DNA of 64,000 bases from Parabacteroides sp900760525 (GTDB lineage Bacteria > Bacteroidota > Bacteroidia > Bacteroidales > Tannerellaceae): the NCBI RefSeq assembly GCF_049860805.1, contig NZ_CP187555.1, positions 248,001 to 312,000 on the forward strand, given 5' to 3'. The position numbers were made by a program, and so were the translations under genes. Below, in pieces: positions 55,495 to 63,400 of this stretch. Under the pieces are notes generated by a model. The model saw only the letters and a list, made by a program, of their open reading frames with translations. It ran no database searches and had not been told where the DNA came from. Each line of letters begins with the position of its first letter. Position 1 is the stretch's first letter.

Positions 55495-55517
55495 CATGAA
55501 AGAAACGAAGAAAGATC

Positions 55518-56549
55518 ATGAGTGAGAAAAGACGTTTATTGGGTATGACTCTGGATGAACTGAAAGGAGTAGTCTCCGAAGTCGGACTTCCGGGTTATGC
55601 AGCCAAGCAGATGGCTGACTGGTTGTATAAAAAGAAAGTGACTTCGATTGCTGCCATGACAAACATCGCTACGGCAAAACGTACTTTATTGGAGGAAAAT
55701 TTCGAAGTGGGAGCCATACCGCCTTCCGATTTGATGAAGTCGGTAGACGGTACGATTAAATATTTATATCCTGCCGGTCCCGGTAATTTTGTCGAATCTG
55801 TGTATATTCCGACGGAAGACAGAGCGACATTATGCGTATCTTCTCAGGTAGGGTGTAAAATGAATTGTCTTTTCTGTATGACCGGTAAGCAAGGTTTTAC
55901 TAAAAATCTGTCGGCTAATGAGATTCTGAACCAGATACAATCCCTGCCGGAAACGGACGAACTGACCAATATCGTTTTTATGGGAATGGGGGAACCGCTG
56001 GACAATGTGGACGAACTGTTCAAGGTATTGGAAATCCTGACCGCCCCTTACGGATATGCCTGGAGCCCGAAACGGATCACGGTTTCGACTATCGGGGTCG
56101 CCAAAGGCTTAAAACGGTTTCTTGAAGAGAGCGAGTGCCATTTGGCTGTCAGTCTGCATTCGCCCTATCCGGACGAACGTCTTTCCCTGATGCCGGTTGA
56201 AAAGGCGTTTCCGGCACGTGACATTATCGAGACAATCAAGCAGTATGATTTTACGCATCAACGCCGTGTTTCATTTGAATACATTGTTTTTAAAAAATTG
56301 AACGATGATCTTCAACATGCGAAGGCTTTGATTTGTTTATTAGATAAAGTCCCTTGCAGAGTCAATCTGATCCGTTTTCATGCAATCCCCAATGTCCCCT
56401 TGGAAAGTTCGGATTTGGCAAGAATGGAGGCGTTCCGGGATACATTGAATGCAGCCGGTATTGTTTGTACGATCCGGGCATCACGGGGTGAAGATATATT
56501 TGCCGCATGCGGGATGCTTTCTACGGCGAAGAAACAACAAAAAGAATAG
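55518..56549 (+). CDS. rlmN: 23S rRNA/tRNA adenine-C2 methyltransferase RlmN
   Basis: The 343-residue radical-SAM enzyme methylates C2 of adenosine in 23S rRNA (A2503 in E. coli numbering) and some tRNAs. The Fe-S motif is C113-KMN-C117-LF-C120. The resolving Cys331 sits in FAACGMLS near the C-terminus, as required for the two-step mechanism. VFMGMGEPLDNVD and SPKRITVSTIGVA are the SAM-binding conserved blocks. The length is normal. The sequence indicates RlmN; the Cfr family is related but shows a different C-terminal pattern. It has its own promoter and precedes DUF4837 by 59 bases. Confidence 0.95.
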   Translation: MSEKRRLLGMTLDELKGVVSEVGLPGYAAKQMADWLYKKKVTSIAAMTNIATAKRTLLEENFEVGAIPPSDLMKSVDGTIKYLYPAGPGNFVESVYIPTEDRATLCVSSQVGCKMNCLFCMTGKQGFTKNLSANEILNQIQSLPETDELTNIVFMGMGEPLDNVDELFKVLEILTAPYGYAWSPKRITVSTIGVAKGLKRFLEESECHLAVSLHSPYPDERLSLMPVEKAFPARDIIETIKQYDFTHQRRVSFEYIVFKKLNDDLQHAKALICLLDKVPCRVNLIRFHAIPNVPLESSDLARMEAFRDTLNAAGIVCTIRASRGEDIFAACGMLSTAKKQQKE

Positions 56550-56608
56550 AAATGGTGTCTTTTGAGGGAAAAGAAACTATATTTGTATAACAAAAAAATT
56601 AAACGGGT

Positions 56609-57640
56609 ATGAAAACACATTCTTTATTGATTAGCTTTTTTATGCTTCTTGCCATTATGGGAGCATGTAGTTCGGGCCCGATAATGAGAAATGCTACCGG
56701 TTTTGCTTATGAAATTGTAGTGACAATGGATAAAGCCGACTGGGATGCCCCTGCCGGAAAGGCTATCAAAGCCGAACTGACTTCCGATATTCCGGGACTG
56801 CCGCAAGCAGAGCCTGCTTTTAAGATCACATATGTGACTCCGGATCAGTTTAACGGTCTGTTGACGTATGTGCGCAATATTTTGATTGTTAAAATTGACA
56901 AGTCTCAGTATACGAAAGTTTCGCTGAAATATGAAAACAATCGCTGGGCAAAAGGCCAGGTTGTGATGACGCTGACGGCGCCTGACGATGAAGCCATTCT
57001 GGAATACGTAAAGGCTCATCCGCGGAACATTGTGGATTTTTTTACCAAGTGTGAAAGAAACCGTACAATCGGGCAGTTGGAGAAAGAATTCAGTCCGGTG
57101 GTTATGGATCACGTAAAGGATCGCTTCAACGTCATGTTGAATGCTCCGGGGAATATGTCTTATTTCCGTGACACGACCGACTTTTTCTGGGCTTCCAATA
57201 ATGCCAATACAGGCCGTACGGATATTGTCGTATACGATTTCCCGTATAAGGATGCCGATACGTTCACGGCCGAATATCTGATTGCAAAACGTGATTCGGT
57301 CATGAAGCAGAATATGCCGGGCACATTCCCGGGATCCTATATGGCCACGGATACAGCTTGGGTGACTTATACCCCGACAACGGTAAATGGTAAATATTGC
57401 GGTGTACTGCGTGGTTTGTGGCACATAAAAGGCGATATGATGGGCGGTCCGTTCGTCAGCCATGCACGTCTGGATGAAAAGAACAACCGGGTGGTAGTCG
57501 TTGAAGGCTTCGTATTCGCTCCCGAAACAGATAAACGCAATTTTATCCGCCGTATCGAATCCGCCTTGTATACCTTGCGCCTGCCAGGTGAATTTGAAGA
57601 AACAGCGATAGAGAAGCTGGATGTTCCTGAAGAGAAGTAA
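56609..57640 (+). CDS. DUF4837 family lipoprotein
   Basis: The 343-residue lipoprotein has lipobox IMGAC (Cys20). The mature N-terminus reads SSGPIMRNATGFAYEIVVTM, a recognised DUF4837 start. Later conserved parts are ERNRTIGQLEKEFSPVVMDH and GTFPGSYMATDTAWVTYTP, and GLWHIKGDMMGGPFVSHARL. No activity is known for the family, which is widespread in Bacteroidetes and exported. Beta-strand content is high toward the C-terminus. It lies between rlmN and pdxA on the same strand; the pdxA gap carries an AT-rich inverted repeat (57657-57724). Confidence 0.85.
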   Translation: MKTHSLLISFFMLLAIMGACSSGPIMRNATGFAYEIVVTMDKADWDAPAGKAIKAELTSDIPGLPQAEPAFKITYVTPDQFNGLLTYVRNILIVKIDKSQYTKVSLKYENNRWAKGQVVMTLTAPDDEAILEYVKAHPRNIVDFFTKCERNRTIGQLEKEFSPVVMDHVKDRFNVMLNAPGNMSYFRDTTDFFWASNNANTGRTDIVVYDFPYKDADTFTAEYLIAKRDSVMKQNMPGTFPGSYMATDTAWVTYTPTTVNGKYCGVLRGLWHIKGDMMGGPFVSHARLDEKNNRVVVVEGFVFAPETDKRNFIRRIESALYTLRLPGEFEETAIEKLDVPEEK

Positions 57641-57656
57641 CAAACATAAATGAAAA

Positions 57657-57724
57657 GATTTGTGATTTATAATTTTTGATTTATTTCCTCAATGCCATGA
57701 ATCATAAATTATAAATCACAAATC
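57657..57724. repeat. AT-rich imperfect inverted repeat before pdxA
   Basis: Arms 57657-57684 and 57697-57724 (28 bases each, left arm beginning GATTTGTGATTTATAATTTT) match in inverse at all but two or three positions, with a 12-base loop. This could be a terminator-like stem or an extragenic repeat of the AT-rich type also seen near dxr and secA. Confidence 0.65.
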
Positions 57725-57738
57725 ATAAATCGAAATAT

Positions 57739-58839
57739 ATGGAAGAACGATTGATTAAGGTGGGCATTACCCACGGAGATATAAACGGTATCGGTTACGA
57801 GGTGATACTGAAAACATTGTCGGATACTCGCATTGCCGAACTTTGCACGCCGGTCATTTACGGCTCGTCAAAGATCGCCGCCTATCACCGGAAAGCATTG
57901 GAGCTGCCTGCCGTGAATTTGAGTATCATTGCACAGGCCGAAGATGCCGGAATAAACCGGGTGAACATCATTAACTGTGTGGATGACGAGACTAAAGTTG
58001 AGTTATGCCAATCTACAACTGCTGCCGGCGAGGCCGCTTATCTGGCTCTGGAGGCTGCTGTAACCGACTTGAAACGCGGTGTAGTGGATGTCTTGGTAAC
58101 AGCTCCGATCAACAAACATAATATACAGAATGAGCAATTCCATTTTCCCGGCCACACGGAATACCTGGAACAATGTTTTGGCGGTTTGGGAAAAAAGGCG
58201 TTGATGATTCTGATGAATGACAATCTCCGCGTTGCGTTGGTGACAGGACATATTCCATTGGCACAGGTCGCATCGAAGATTACCGTTGAAGATATTGTGT
58301 CGAAATTGCGTATCTTTAATCAGTCGCTTAAACAGGATTTCGGAATCGTACGCCCCCGTATAGCTGTCCTCTCGTTGAATCCGCATGCCGGAGACGCCGG
58401 ATTGTTGGGTAAGGAAGAGGAAGAAATCATAATTCCGGCTATCCAGGAAGCCGAGAAGAGAGGCGTGATGTCTTTCGGACCGTATGCAGCCGACGGTTTC
58501 TTCGGCTCGCAGATGTACGATAAGTTCGACGGTGTATTGGCTATGTACCATGATCAGGGATTGGCTCCATTCAAAACGCTGGCCATGGATGATGGCGTTA
58601 ATTATACGGCGGGTTTGTCGATCGTACGTACTTCTCCGGCTCATGGAACAGCTTATGATATAGCCGGCCAGAATGTGGCTTCTGAAGAGTCTTTCCGTCA
58701 GGCCTTATATGCTGCCTTGGATATTTACCGGAATCGTACCCGTTACCGGGAGGCGACAGCCAGTCCTTTGCGTAAGCAATATTTCGATAAGGGAGGTGAT
58801 AATGAGAAGCTCGACTTGACGAAAGAGGAAGATGAATAA
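57739..58839 (+). CDS. pdxA: 4-hydroxythreonine-4-phosphate dehydrogenase
   Basis: The 366-residue enzyme oxidises 4-phosphohydroxy-L-threonine in vitamin B6 synthesis (DXP-dependent route). Its motifs are VGITHGDINGIGYEVILKTL near the N-terminus and the three metal-binding His in FPGHTEYLEQCFGGLGKKAL, then LNPHAGDAGLLGKEEEEII and AMYHDQGLAPFKTL. These and the family's C-terminal TSPAHGTAYDIAGQN are all present. Length is slightly above the usual 330 because of a charged tail. It requires DXP-pathway product elsewhere. It is followed by a terminator at 58886. Confidence 0.95.
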   Translation: MEERLIKVGITHGDINGIGYEVILKTLSDTRIAELCTPVIYGSSKIAAYHRKALELPAVNLSIIAQAEDAGINRVNIINCVDDETKVELCQSTTAAGEAAYLALEAAVTDLKRGVVDVLVTAPINKHNIQNEQFHFPGHTEYLEQCFGGLGKKALMILMNDNLRVALVTGHIPLAQVASKITVEDIVSKLRIFNQSLKQDFGIVRPRIAVLSLNPHAGDAGLLGKEEEEIIIPAIQEAEKRGVMSFGPYAADGFFGSQMYDKFDGVLAMYHDQGLAPFKTLAMDDGVNYTAGLSIVRTSPAHGTAYDIAGQNVASEESFRQALYAALDIYRNRTRYREATASPLRKQYFDKGGDNEKLDLTKEEDE

Positions 58840-58885
58840 CCGGGAACTTGGAAATATTTTAACCTGAATAATCCAGGTCAAATAT

Positions 58886-58934
58886 AAAATAGCCATTGTT
58901 TATTTTGTTTGCAAAGCAAGTAATGGCTATTTTT
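58886..58934 (+). terminator. Terminator after pdxA
   Basis: AAAATAGCCATT (58886-58897) pairs with AATGGCTATTTT (58922-58933), 24-base loop, then TG. It lies 46 bases beyond the pdxA stop. Confidence 0.8.
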
Positions 58935-59002
58935 GTCTGTTAAGGGGCCTATTATGAAATAATTGTTGGTCGAACTGATTTATTACCTGAAAAATAATTG
59001 TG

Positions 59003-60163
59003 ATGAAACAAATAAATGCAATTTTGGCAATCATTCTGTTGGTGGTATTGGCGGGGTGTGAAGAAAGCAAACAATCAAACGATGAATTAATCATCGTTGA
59101 CGTTTCGAAAAGCTATCCTAAAAAAGAACTGGTTCTTCAGGATTTTATGGATGTGGAATATCTTGCGCTGGAAACCTCCGACGAGTTTCTTACACAAGGT
59201 TTGGTACAAGATGTTGGGAAAGAATACCTGTTAGTGAAAAACAGGAACAGGGACGGGGATATTTTTATTTTTGACCGGAAAACCGGTAAAGGATTAAGGA
59301 AGATAAACCGGCAAGGGCAAGGGGCCGAAGAATATGCCGGAATTAACGGGATTATTCTTGATGAAAGTAATGATGAAATATTTGTGATGTCGCCGGGAAA
59401 TAAGATATTGGTGTACGATCTTTACGGAGAATTCAAACGGTGTTTGAATCTTGATCGGGAAGTTTCATCTGTTTTTGATTATGACAAATCTAATTTAATT
59501 GGCTATGATATGTCGGATTATCATAATAAAGGAAAGGATAGAGGCAAATCGTACCATGTCATTATATCAAAGCTGGATGGAAGCATCACCCGGGAAATTC
59601 TTATTCCTTTTAAAACGATTAACACACCGATCGTGACGGGTGACGGTGGATTTGTAGCAAATTATTCTTACCAAATACGCCTAAGCCACGGTAAATGCAC
59701 ACTTATTGACACATCGGCCGACACATTGTATAACTATGCACCGGATGGCTCATTAACCCCCTTTATTGTAAGAACCCCCTCCGCGTATACGATGCAGCCT
59801 GAAGTCTTTCTCTATACGGGTATTTATACCGACCGTTATTATTTTATGGAAACCGTTAAAAATGTATTTAACTTTGAAAAGGGCAACGGATTCTATGCGG
59901 ATGTATTGATGTACGACAAGGAAGAAAAAGCCATATATCAAGTGACCGTACACAATGGTGACTATGCAGAAAAAAGGTCTGTCGCTATGACCGCGAAATC
60001 CATTAATCATGATATCGAAGGAGCCACGACCTTAAATGCACCCCGGCTTGTCGAGATCTACAAGAAAGGCCAACTGAAAGACGGCCCGCTGAAAGAAATC
60101 GCTTCGAAGTTGGATGAAGAAGACAATCCGGTAATTATGCTGGTAAAGCAAAAGTCGCTTTAA
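59003..60163 (+). CDS. 6-bladed beta-propeller lipoprotein
   Basis: The 386-residue lipoprotein starts at ATG 59003 (a GTG three bases upstream is in frame) and has lipobox VLAGC (Cys19). The mature part opens IIVDVSKSYPKKELVLQDFM and DVEYLALETSDEFLTQG, a standard start for the 6-bladed propeller family of Bacteroidetes (PF17170-like). Blades continue with GDIFIFDRKTGKGLRKINRQ, KILVYDLYGEFKRCLN and so on. Such proteins are exported but their ligand is unknown; many occur near two-component or SusC/D systems. The gene is alone here, and a 3 x 22-bp tandem array begins 5 bases beyond its stop. Confidence 0.8.
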   Translation: MKQINAILAIILLVVLAGCEESKQSNDELIIVDVSKSYPKKELVLQDFMDVEYLALETSDEFLTQGLVQDVGKEYLLVKNRNRDGDIFIFDRKTGKGLRKINRQGQGAEEYAGINGIILDESNDEIFVMSPGNKILVYDLYGEFKRCLNLDREVSSVFDYDKSNLIGYDMSDYHNKGKDRGKSYHVIISKLDGSITREILIPFKTINTPIVTGDGGFVANYSYQIRLSHGKCTLIDTSADTLYNYAPDGSLTPFIVRTPSAYTMQPEVFLYTGIYTDRYYFMETVKNVFNFEKGNGFYADVLMYDKEEKAIYQVTVHNGDYAEKRSVAMTAKSINHDIEGATTLNAPRLVEIYKKGQLKDGPLKEIASKLDEEDNPVIMLVKQKSL

Positions 60164-60167
60164 GTTT

Positions 60168-60233
60168 CGTAACTCTATGCTTTAACGGTCGTAACCCTAT
60201 GCTTTAGTAGTCGTAACCCTATGCTTTTTTGCA
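60168..60233. repeat. Three tandem 22-bp repeats after the propeller gene
   Basis: Units CGTAACYCTATGCTTTANNNNT start at 60168, 60190 and 60212 and are nearly identical in their first 16 bases. They begin 5 bases after the stop codon. The rest of the gap to 60364 is unremarkable apart from the promoter near 60333. Confidence 0.9.
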
Positions 60234-60332
60234 GGTGAAGCGATGGCCTTCCCGATCATACTCTGGTGCACGGGAAATGAATACAATCTGTCCTTTTTGC
60301 TGTCATTTTTTTTTTGATAGGAAAAGTTTGCG

Positions 60333-60340
60333 TAAGTTTG
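60333..60340 (+). promoter_or_regulatory. -7 box of the lipid gene cluster
   Basis: TAAGTTTG (60333-60340) matches TAnnTTTG. TTTT at 60309-60312 is 20 bases upstream and could serve as a poor -33 box; TTTG at 60313-60316 is only 16 away. The predicted start site lies about 18 bases before the ATG at 60365. Confidence 0.5.
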
Positions 60341-60364
60341 CGGTTTCAAAAGGATATAAGTATT

Positions 60365-60835
60365 ATGTTTAAGGATAAAACGATTGTATATACATCAGGA
60401 ACGTTCGATATGTTCCATTACAATCATCTTCGGATGATAAATTATGCCCGTAGCCTTGCGGATATTTTGATCGTGGGGGTGAGTACGGATGAATTGGTGT
60501 CTTCTTATAAAGCGAAACCGATTATTCCTTTTACGGAACGCTTGCAGATTATCGAAGCGCTGAAAACTCCCGATATTGTAATTCCGCAACATACATTGGA
60601 CCATTCCGAAATAGTCAAGAAGCTGAATATCGACGCTTTTGTCGTGGGAGACGATTGGTTCGGCAAGTATGATTATTTGAAAGACCTGGGCGTCCAGGTG
60701 TTTTATTTCCCCTATGGGACAGGAGTTTCCTCTTCCAACCTGAAGAAAACGATTCATGATTCATATGAAGCGAATTTGAAGTCTCAACGTCAGTCCAAAC
60801 CTGAATCCGTTAAAGGCTTCGGTGAAAAAGAATAA
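60365..60835 (+). CDS. Cytidylyltransferase-like protein (glycerol-3-phosphate cytidylyltransferase-related)
   Basis: The 156-residue protein starts at ATG 60365, fixed by the promoter and by the family N-terminus (IVYTSGTFDMFHYNHLRMIN). The nucleotidyl-transfer signature is His18-Tyr-Asn-His21 (usual form H-x-G-H), so Asn replaces the usual Gly. VGVSTDELVSSYKAKPIIPF then ERLQIIEALKTPDIVIP follow, with VVGDDWFGKYDYL and GVSSSNLKKTI as the second active-site segment. It is expected to make CDP-glycerol or a similar CDP-polar head from CTP. It starts a run of four genes with gaps of 5, 7 and 6 bases, pointing to one pathway. Confidence 0.82.
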   Translation: MFKDKTIVYTSGTFDMFHYNHLRMINYARSLADILIVGVSTDELVSSYKAKPIIPFTERLQIIEALKTPDIVIPQHTLDHSEIVKKLNIDAFVVGDDWFGKYDYLKDLGVQVFYFPYGTGVSSSNLKKTIHDSYEANLKSQRQSKPESVKGFGEKE

Positions 60836-60840
60836 GGGCG

Positions 60841-61572
60841 ATGATGGAAAAATGGGTATTGATTACCGGAGGGACGAAGGGGATTGGCAAAGCGGTTGCC
60901 GAATGCCTGGCAAAAGCCGGTTACAGTCTGGTTCTAACCTATGCCTCGGATGAAGAGGGGGCTCTTCGGGTTGCAAATGGTTTGTTGCGGCAATACAAAG
61001 TCGATGCTTGTGCACTTCAAGCCGATATTTCCGACCCGAAATCGATCGAAAAGATAAAATCGTTTCTTACAGACCGTGATATGCGTCTGGATGCGGTGAT
61101 CTTTAATGCCGGCCTGACCTGCCGTGATCCGTTTGAAGAGTTGGATATGGCAGAGTGGGAACGGGTATTTTTTGCCAATGTGCATTTCCCCGTCTTCCTG
61201 TTGCAACGTATTGTCGGGTTGATCAATAGGGGAGGGAGCATTGTCTTTACCGGTTCTTTGATGGGAATACAACCTCATTCGGTTTCGCTGGCATACGGTG
61301 TGACAAAGAGTGCCGTGCATGCGTTAGTGAAAAATATGGTGAAGTTCCTGGTTCCGTACGAATTGCGTGTGAACGCCGTGGCTCCCGGCTTTGTAGATAC
61401 CGAATGGCAGAAAACAAAACCCGCCGAAATACGCCGTAATATAGAGAATAAGGTTTCATTGGGGCGTTTCTGTGATCCGGGAGAACTGGCGGAAGTATAT
61501 AAAATGTTAGTAGAAAATAGTTATTTTAATGGCGAAGTGATCGTCGTCGATGGCGGTTATTCGTATAAATAA
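60841..61572 (+). CDS. Short-chain dehydrogenase/reductase
   Basis: The 243-residue SDR has the cofactor loop TGGTKGIG (residues 9-16), NAG at 89-91, Ser139, Tyr152 and Lys156 (SLAYGVTK), and the C-terminal DGG motif (VVDGGYSY). It is an NAD(P)-dependent oxidoreductase of the classical FabG-like type. Substrate is unknown; in this cluster it may reduce or oxidise a polar head-group alcohol or a lipid intermediate, as reductase TarJ does (though TarJ is not an SDR) for CDP-ribitol. The start could also be Met2 at 60844. It ends 7 bases before the next gene. Confidence 0.88.
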   Translation: MMEKWVLITGGTKGIGKAVAECLAKAGYSLVLTYASDEEGALRVANGLLRQYKVDACALQADISDPKSIEKIKSFLTDRDMRLDAVIFNAGLTCRDPFEELDMAEWERVFFANVHFPVFLLQRIVGLINRGGSIVFTGSLMGIQPHSVSLAYGVTKSAVHALVKNMVKFLVPYELRVNAVAPGFVDTEWQKTKPAEIRRNIENKVSLGRFCDPGELAEVYKMLVENSYFNGEVIVVDGGYSYK

Positions 61573-61579
61573 AAGATAA

Positions 61580-62467
61580 ATGAGCGACTTGGATAAAGAG
61601 TACGAGGCTTCGTTGAAGTCGATAGAAACAGAAAATAAGATTGACCGGATTTTTTACCGTCCCATCGGCTTTCGTATCGCCCGTATGTTAAAGGGTACAG
61701 GTATTACTCCTAATATGGTGACTGTTGTGTCTATTTTTGTAGGGGCGGCAGTCGGTTTCTTTTTTTACCATGATGATCTGATTTATAATATTTGCGGTAT
61801 CTTGTTACTGGTGTTTGCAAATATTCTGGATTGTGTGGATGGGCAGTTAGCGCGTCTGACCGGGATCAAATCGGCGATCGGCCGTATTTTGGATGGTTTT
61901 GCCGGGGATATCTGGTTTACTTGTATTTATGTTGCTTTTGCCCTTCGTCTGTCTCACGACTACGGAACGGACTGGTTCTTTGCCTTGGCGGTTCTTTCCG
62001 GTTTGTCCCATCTGGTACAGGCAAATATTACGGACTATTATAAGACGCTTCATTTATATTTCATCAGTAAGGATAAAGGTGCGGAGTTCCAGTCGTTGGA
62101 ACAGGTACGTGCCCGTCATAAGGAGATGAAATACGGTATCAATAAATTCTTCTATTTCCTCTATCGTGGCTATACCCTTTTGCAGGTGAAGGCTACTCCG
62201 TCTTTGCAGGGAATGCTTCGCAGCCTGCATGCAAAATACGGGGATGATATACCGGAAGATATCCGTATCCGTTTCCGTAAACAGAGCAAGGAGCTGATGC
62301 ACATGATCGACCTGTTGACTTTTAACGGACGTACGATCGTGATGTTTATCGTGGTTCTGATCGGTGAGGTCTGGGTTTATTTCTTGTATGAGATAATCGT
62401 ATTGAACATCGTTTTGCTGCTTGCTATGAGGAAGCACGAAAAGATGTGTGCAACATTCTATAAATAA
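61580..62467 (+). CDS. CDP-alcohol phosphotransferase family membrane enzyme
   Basis: The 295-residue membrane protein has about six helices. The catalytic signature is D84-CV-D87-G-QL-A-R92 followed by Gly101, Asp105 and Asp110 (DCVDGQLARL; GRILDGFAGD). The last Asp is separated from Asp105 by four residues instead of the canonical three. The region after the membrane core (145-230) is basic and probably cytoplasmic. Enzymes of this family join a CDP-activated alcohol to another alcohol, as in synthesis of PI, PG or PC-like lipids. The specific acceptor cannot be read. Together with the upstream cytidylyltransferase it suggests a CDP-head + diacylglycerol or CDP-diacylglycerol + head reaction. 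Confidence 0.85.
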   Translation: MSDLDKEYEASLKSIETENKIDRIFYRPIGFRIARMLKGTGITPNMVTVVSIFVGAAVGFFFYHDDLIYNICGILLLVFANILDCVDGQLARLTGIKSAIGRILDGFAGDIWFTCIYVAFALRLSHDYGTDWFFALAVLSGLSHLVQANITDYYKTLHLYFISKDKGAEFQSLEQVRARHKEMKYGINKFFYFLYRGYTLLQVKATPSLQGMLRSLHAKYGDDIPEDIRIRFRKQSKELMHMIDLLTFNGRTIVMFIVVLIGEVWVYFLYEIIVLNIVLLLAMRKHEKMCATFYK

Positions 62468-62473
62468 GAATTT

Positions 62474-63301
62474 ATGAAAGAGAGCGTAGTAGACATACAT
62501 GATTTACAGGAAGCTGCCCCGTTCTTTAAAAGTCGTTTCGGCACTTTTTTAGGAAAAGTGCTGATCAAATGGTTAAGTATCGATAAGGTAAACAGGGTAC
62601 ATGCCAATAACTGCCATTTGCGGGGGGCGGATTTTACAACAGCCTTGTTGGGTGATCCGCTGATCGATATCAATTATAACCTGCATAATGCCGAAGTGTT
62701 GGATCGTTTGCCTGAAGGCGCTTTTGCTACTGTCTCGAACCATCCGATCGGATCGATAGACGGGATTATGCTGATCGATATATTCGCTTCACGCCGCCCG
62801 GATTTCAAAGTGATGGTAAACGGCGTGTTAACCAAGATCGGGGCTATGGGGGATAATTTCGTATCTGTCAAGCCTGATTCAAATAAACAGGGAGCCAATC
62901 TGAAGAATATAAACGGGGTACGTATTTCCCTACAACAACTGAAAGAAGGACATCCGATGGGCTTTTTCCCGGCCGGAGGGATCTCGATGTACAATAAGAA
63001 GACGAAGAGCATACAGGATTTGCCCTGGACGCATAGCGTGATTCGTCTGATCCGGAAAGCGAAAGTACCTGTATATCCTGTTTATTTCGATTTCCTGAAT
63101 TCCGGCTTTTTCTATTGGCTGGGGCGGATCGACTGGCGTATCCGTACGTTGCGAATACCGGCTGAAGCCTTTAACAAGCGCGGGCGTACGGTCGACGTTT
63201 ACATCGGCGAGCCTGTTTCGCCTGAAGAAATCCAAAATATTGCAGACGATAAAGACCTGGCCGAGTTCTTATATCAACGGACGTACGGTGCTAAAAAATA
63301 A
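62474..63301 (+). CDS. Lysophospholipid acyltransferase-like protein (PlsC/OlsA/hemolysin type)
   Basis: The 275-residue protein has the acyltransferase signature NH-PIGSI-D (His90, Asp96), with five residues between His and Asp as in the NHPLGGLDG variants of ornithine/glycine-lipid and hemolysin-type acyltransferases, rather than the PlsC H-x4-D. A second block GFFPAGGISMYNKKTK follows (about 160-175). It probably acylates a lysolipid or amino lipid at the membrane. It starts 6 bases after the phosphotransferase gene and is the last gene of the cluster; the 99 bases to the sigma-54 gene contain a small GAATCC/GGATTC hairpin (63314-63331) and TAATTTTG at 63353-63360. Confidence 0.85.
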   Translation: MKESVVDIHDLQEAAPFFKSRFGTFLGKVLIKWLSIDKVNRVHANNCHLRGADFTTALLGDPLIDINYNLHNAEVLDRLPEGAFATVSNHPIGSIDGIMLIDIFASRRPDFKVMVNGVLTKIGAMGDNFVSVKPDSNKQGANLKNINGVRISLQQLKEGHPMGFFPAGGISMYNKKTKSIQDLPWTHSVIRLIRKAKVPVYPVYFDFLNSGFFYWLGRIDWRIRTLRIPAEAFNKRGRTVDVYIGEPVSPEEIQNIADDKDLAEFLYQRTYGAKK

Positions 63302-63400
63302 CAAAGCTGCATAGAATCCGTTTGTGGATTCGGTTAATTGGATTAAGATTTGTAATTTTGGCAGATAAAACTGAAATAATTACAGATAGTAGAAGAAAAT

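Noticed and set aside
55518..56549. Cfr antibiotic-resistance methyltransferase
   Set aside because: Sequence motifs and housekeeping context fit RlmN; nothing points to Cfr.
60168..60233. CRISPR array or telomere-like repeat
   Set aside because: Only three contiguous units without spacers, in the middle of a chromosomal gene run.
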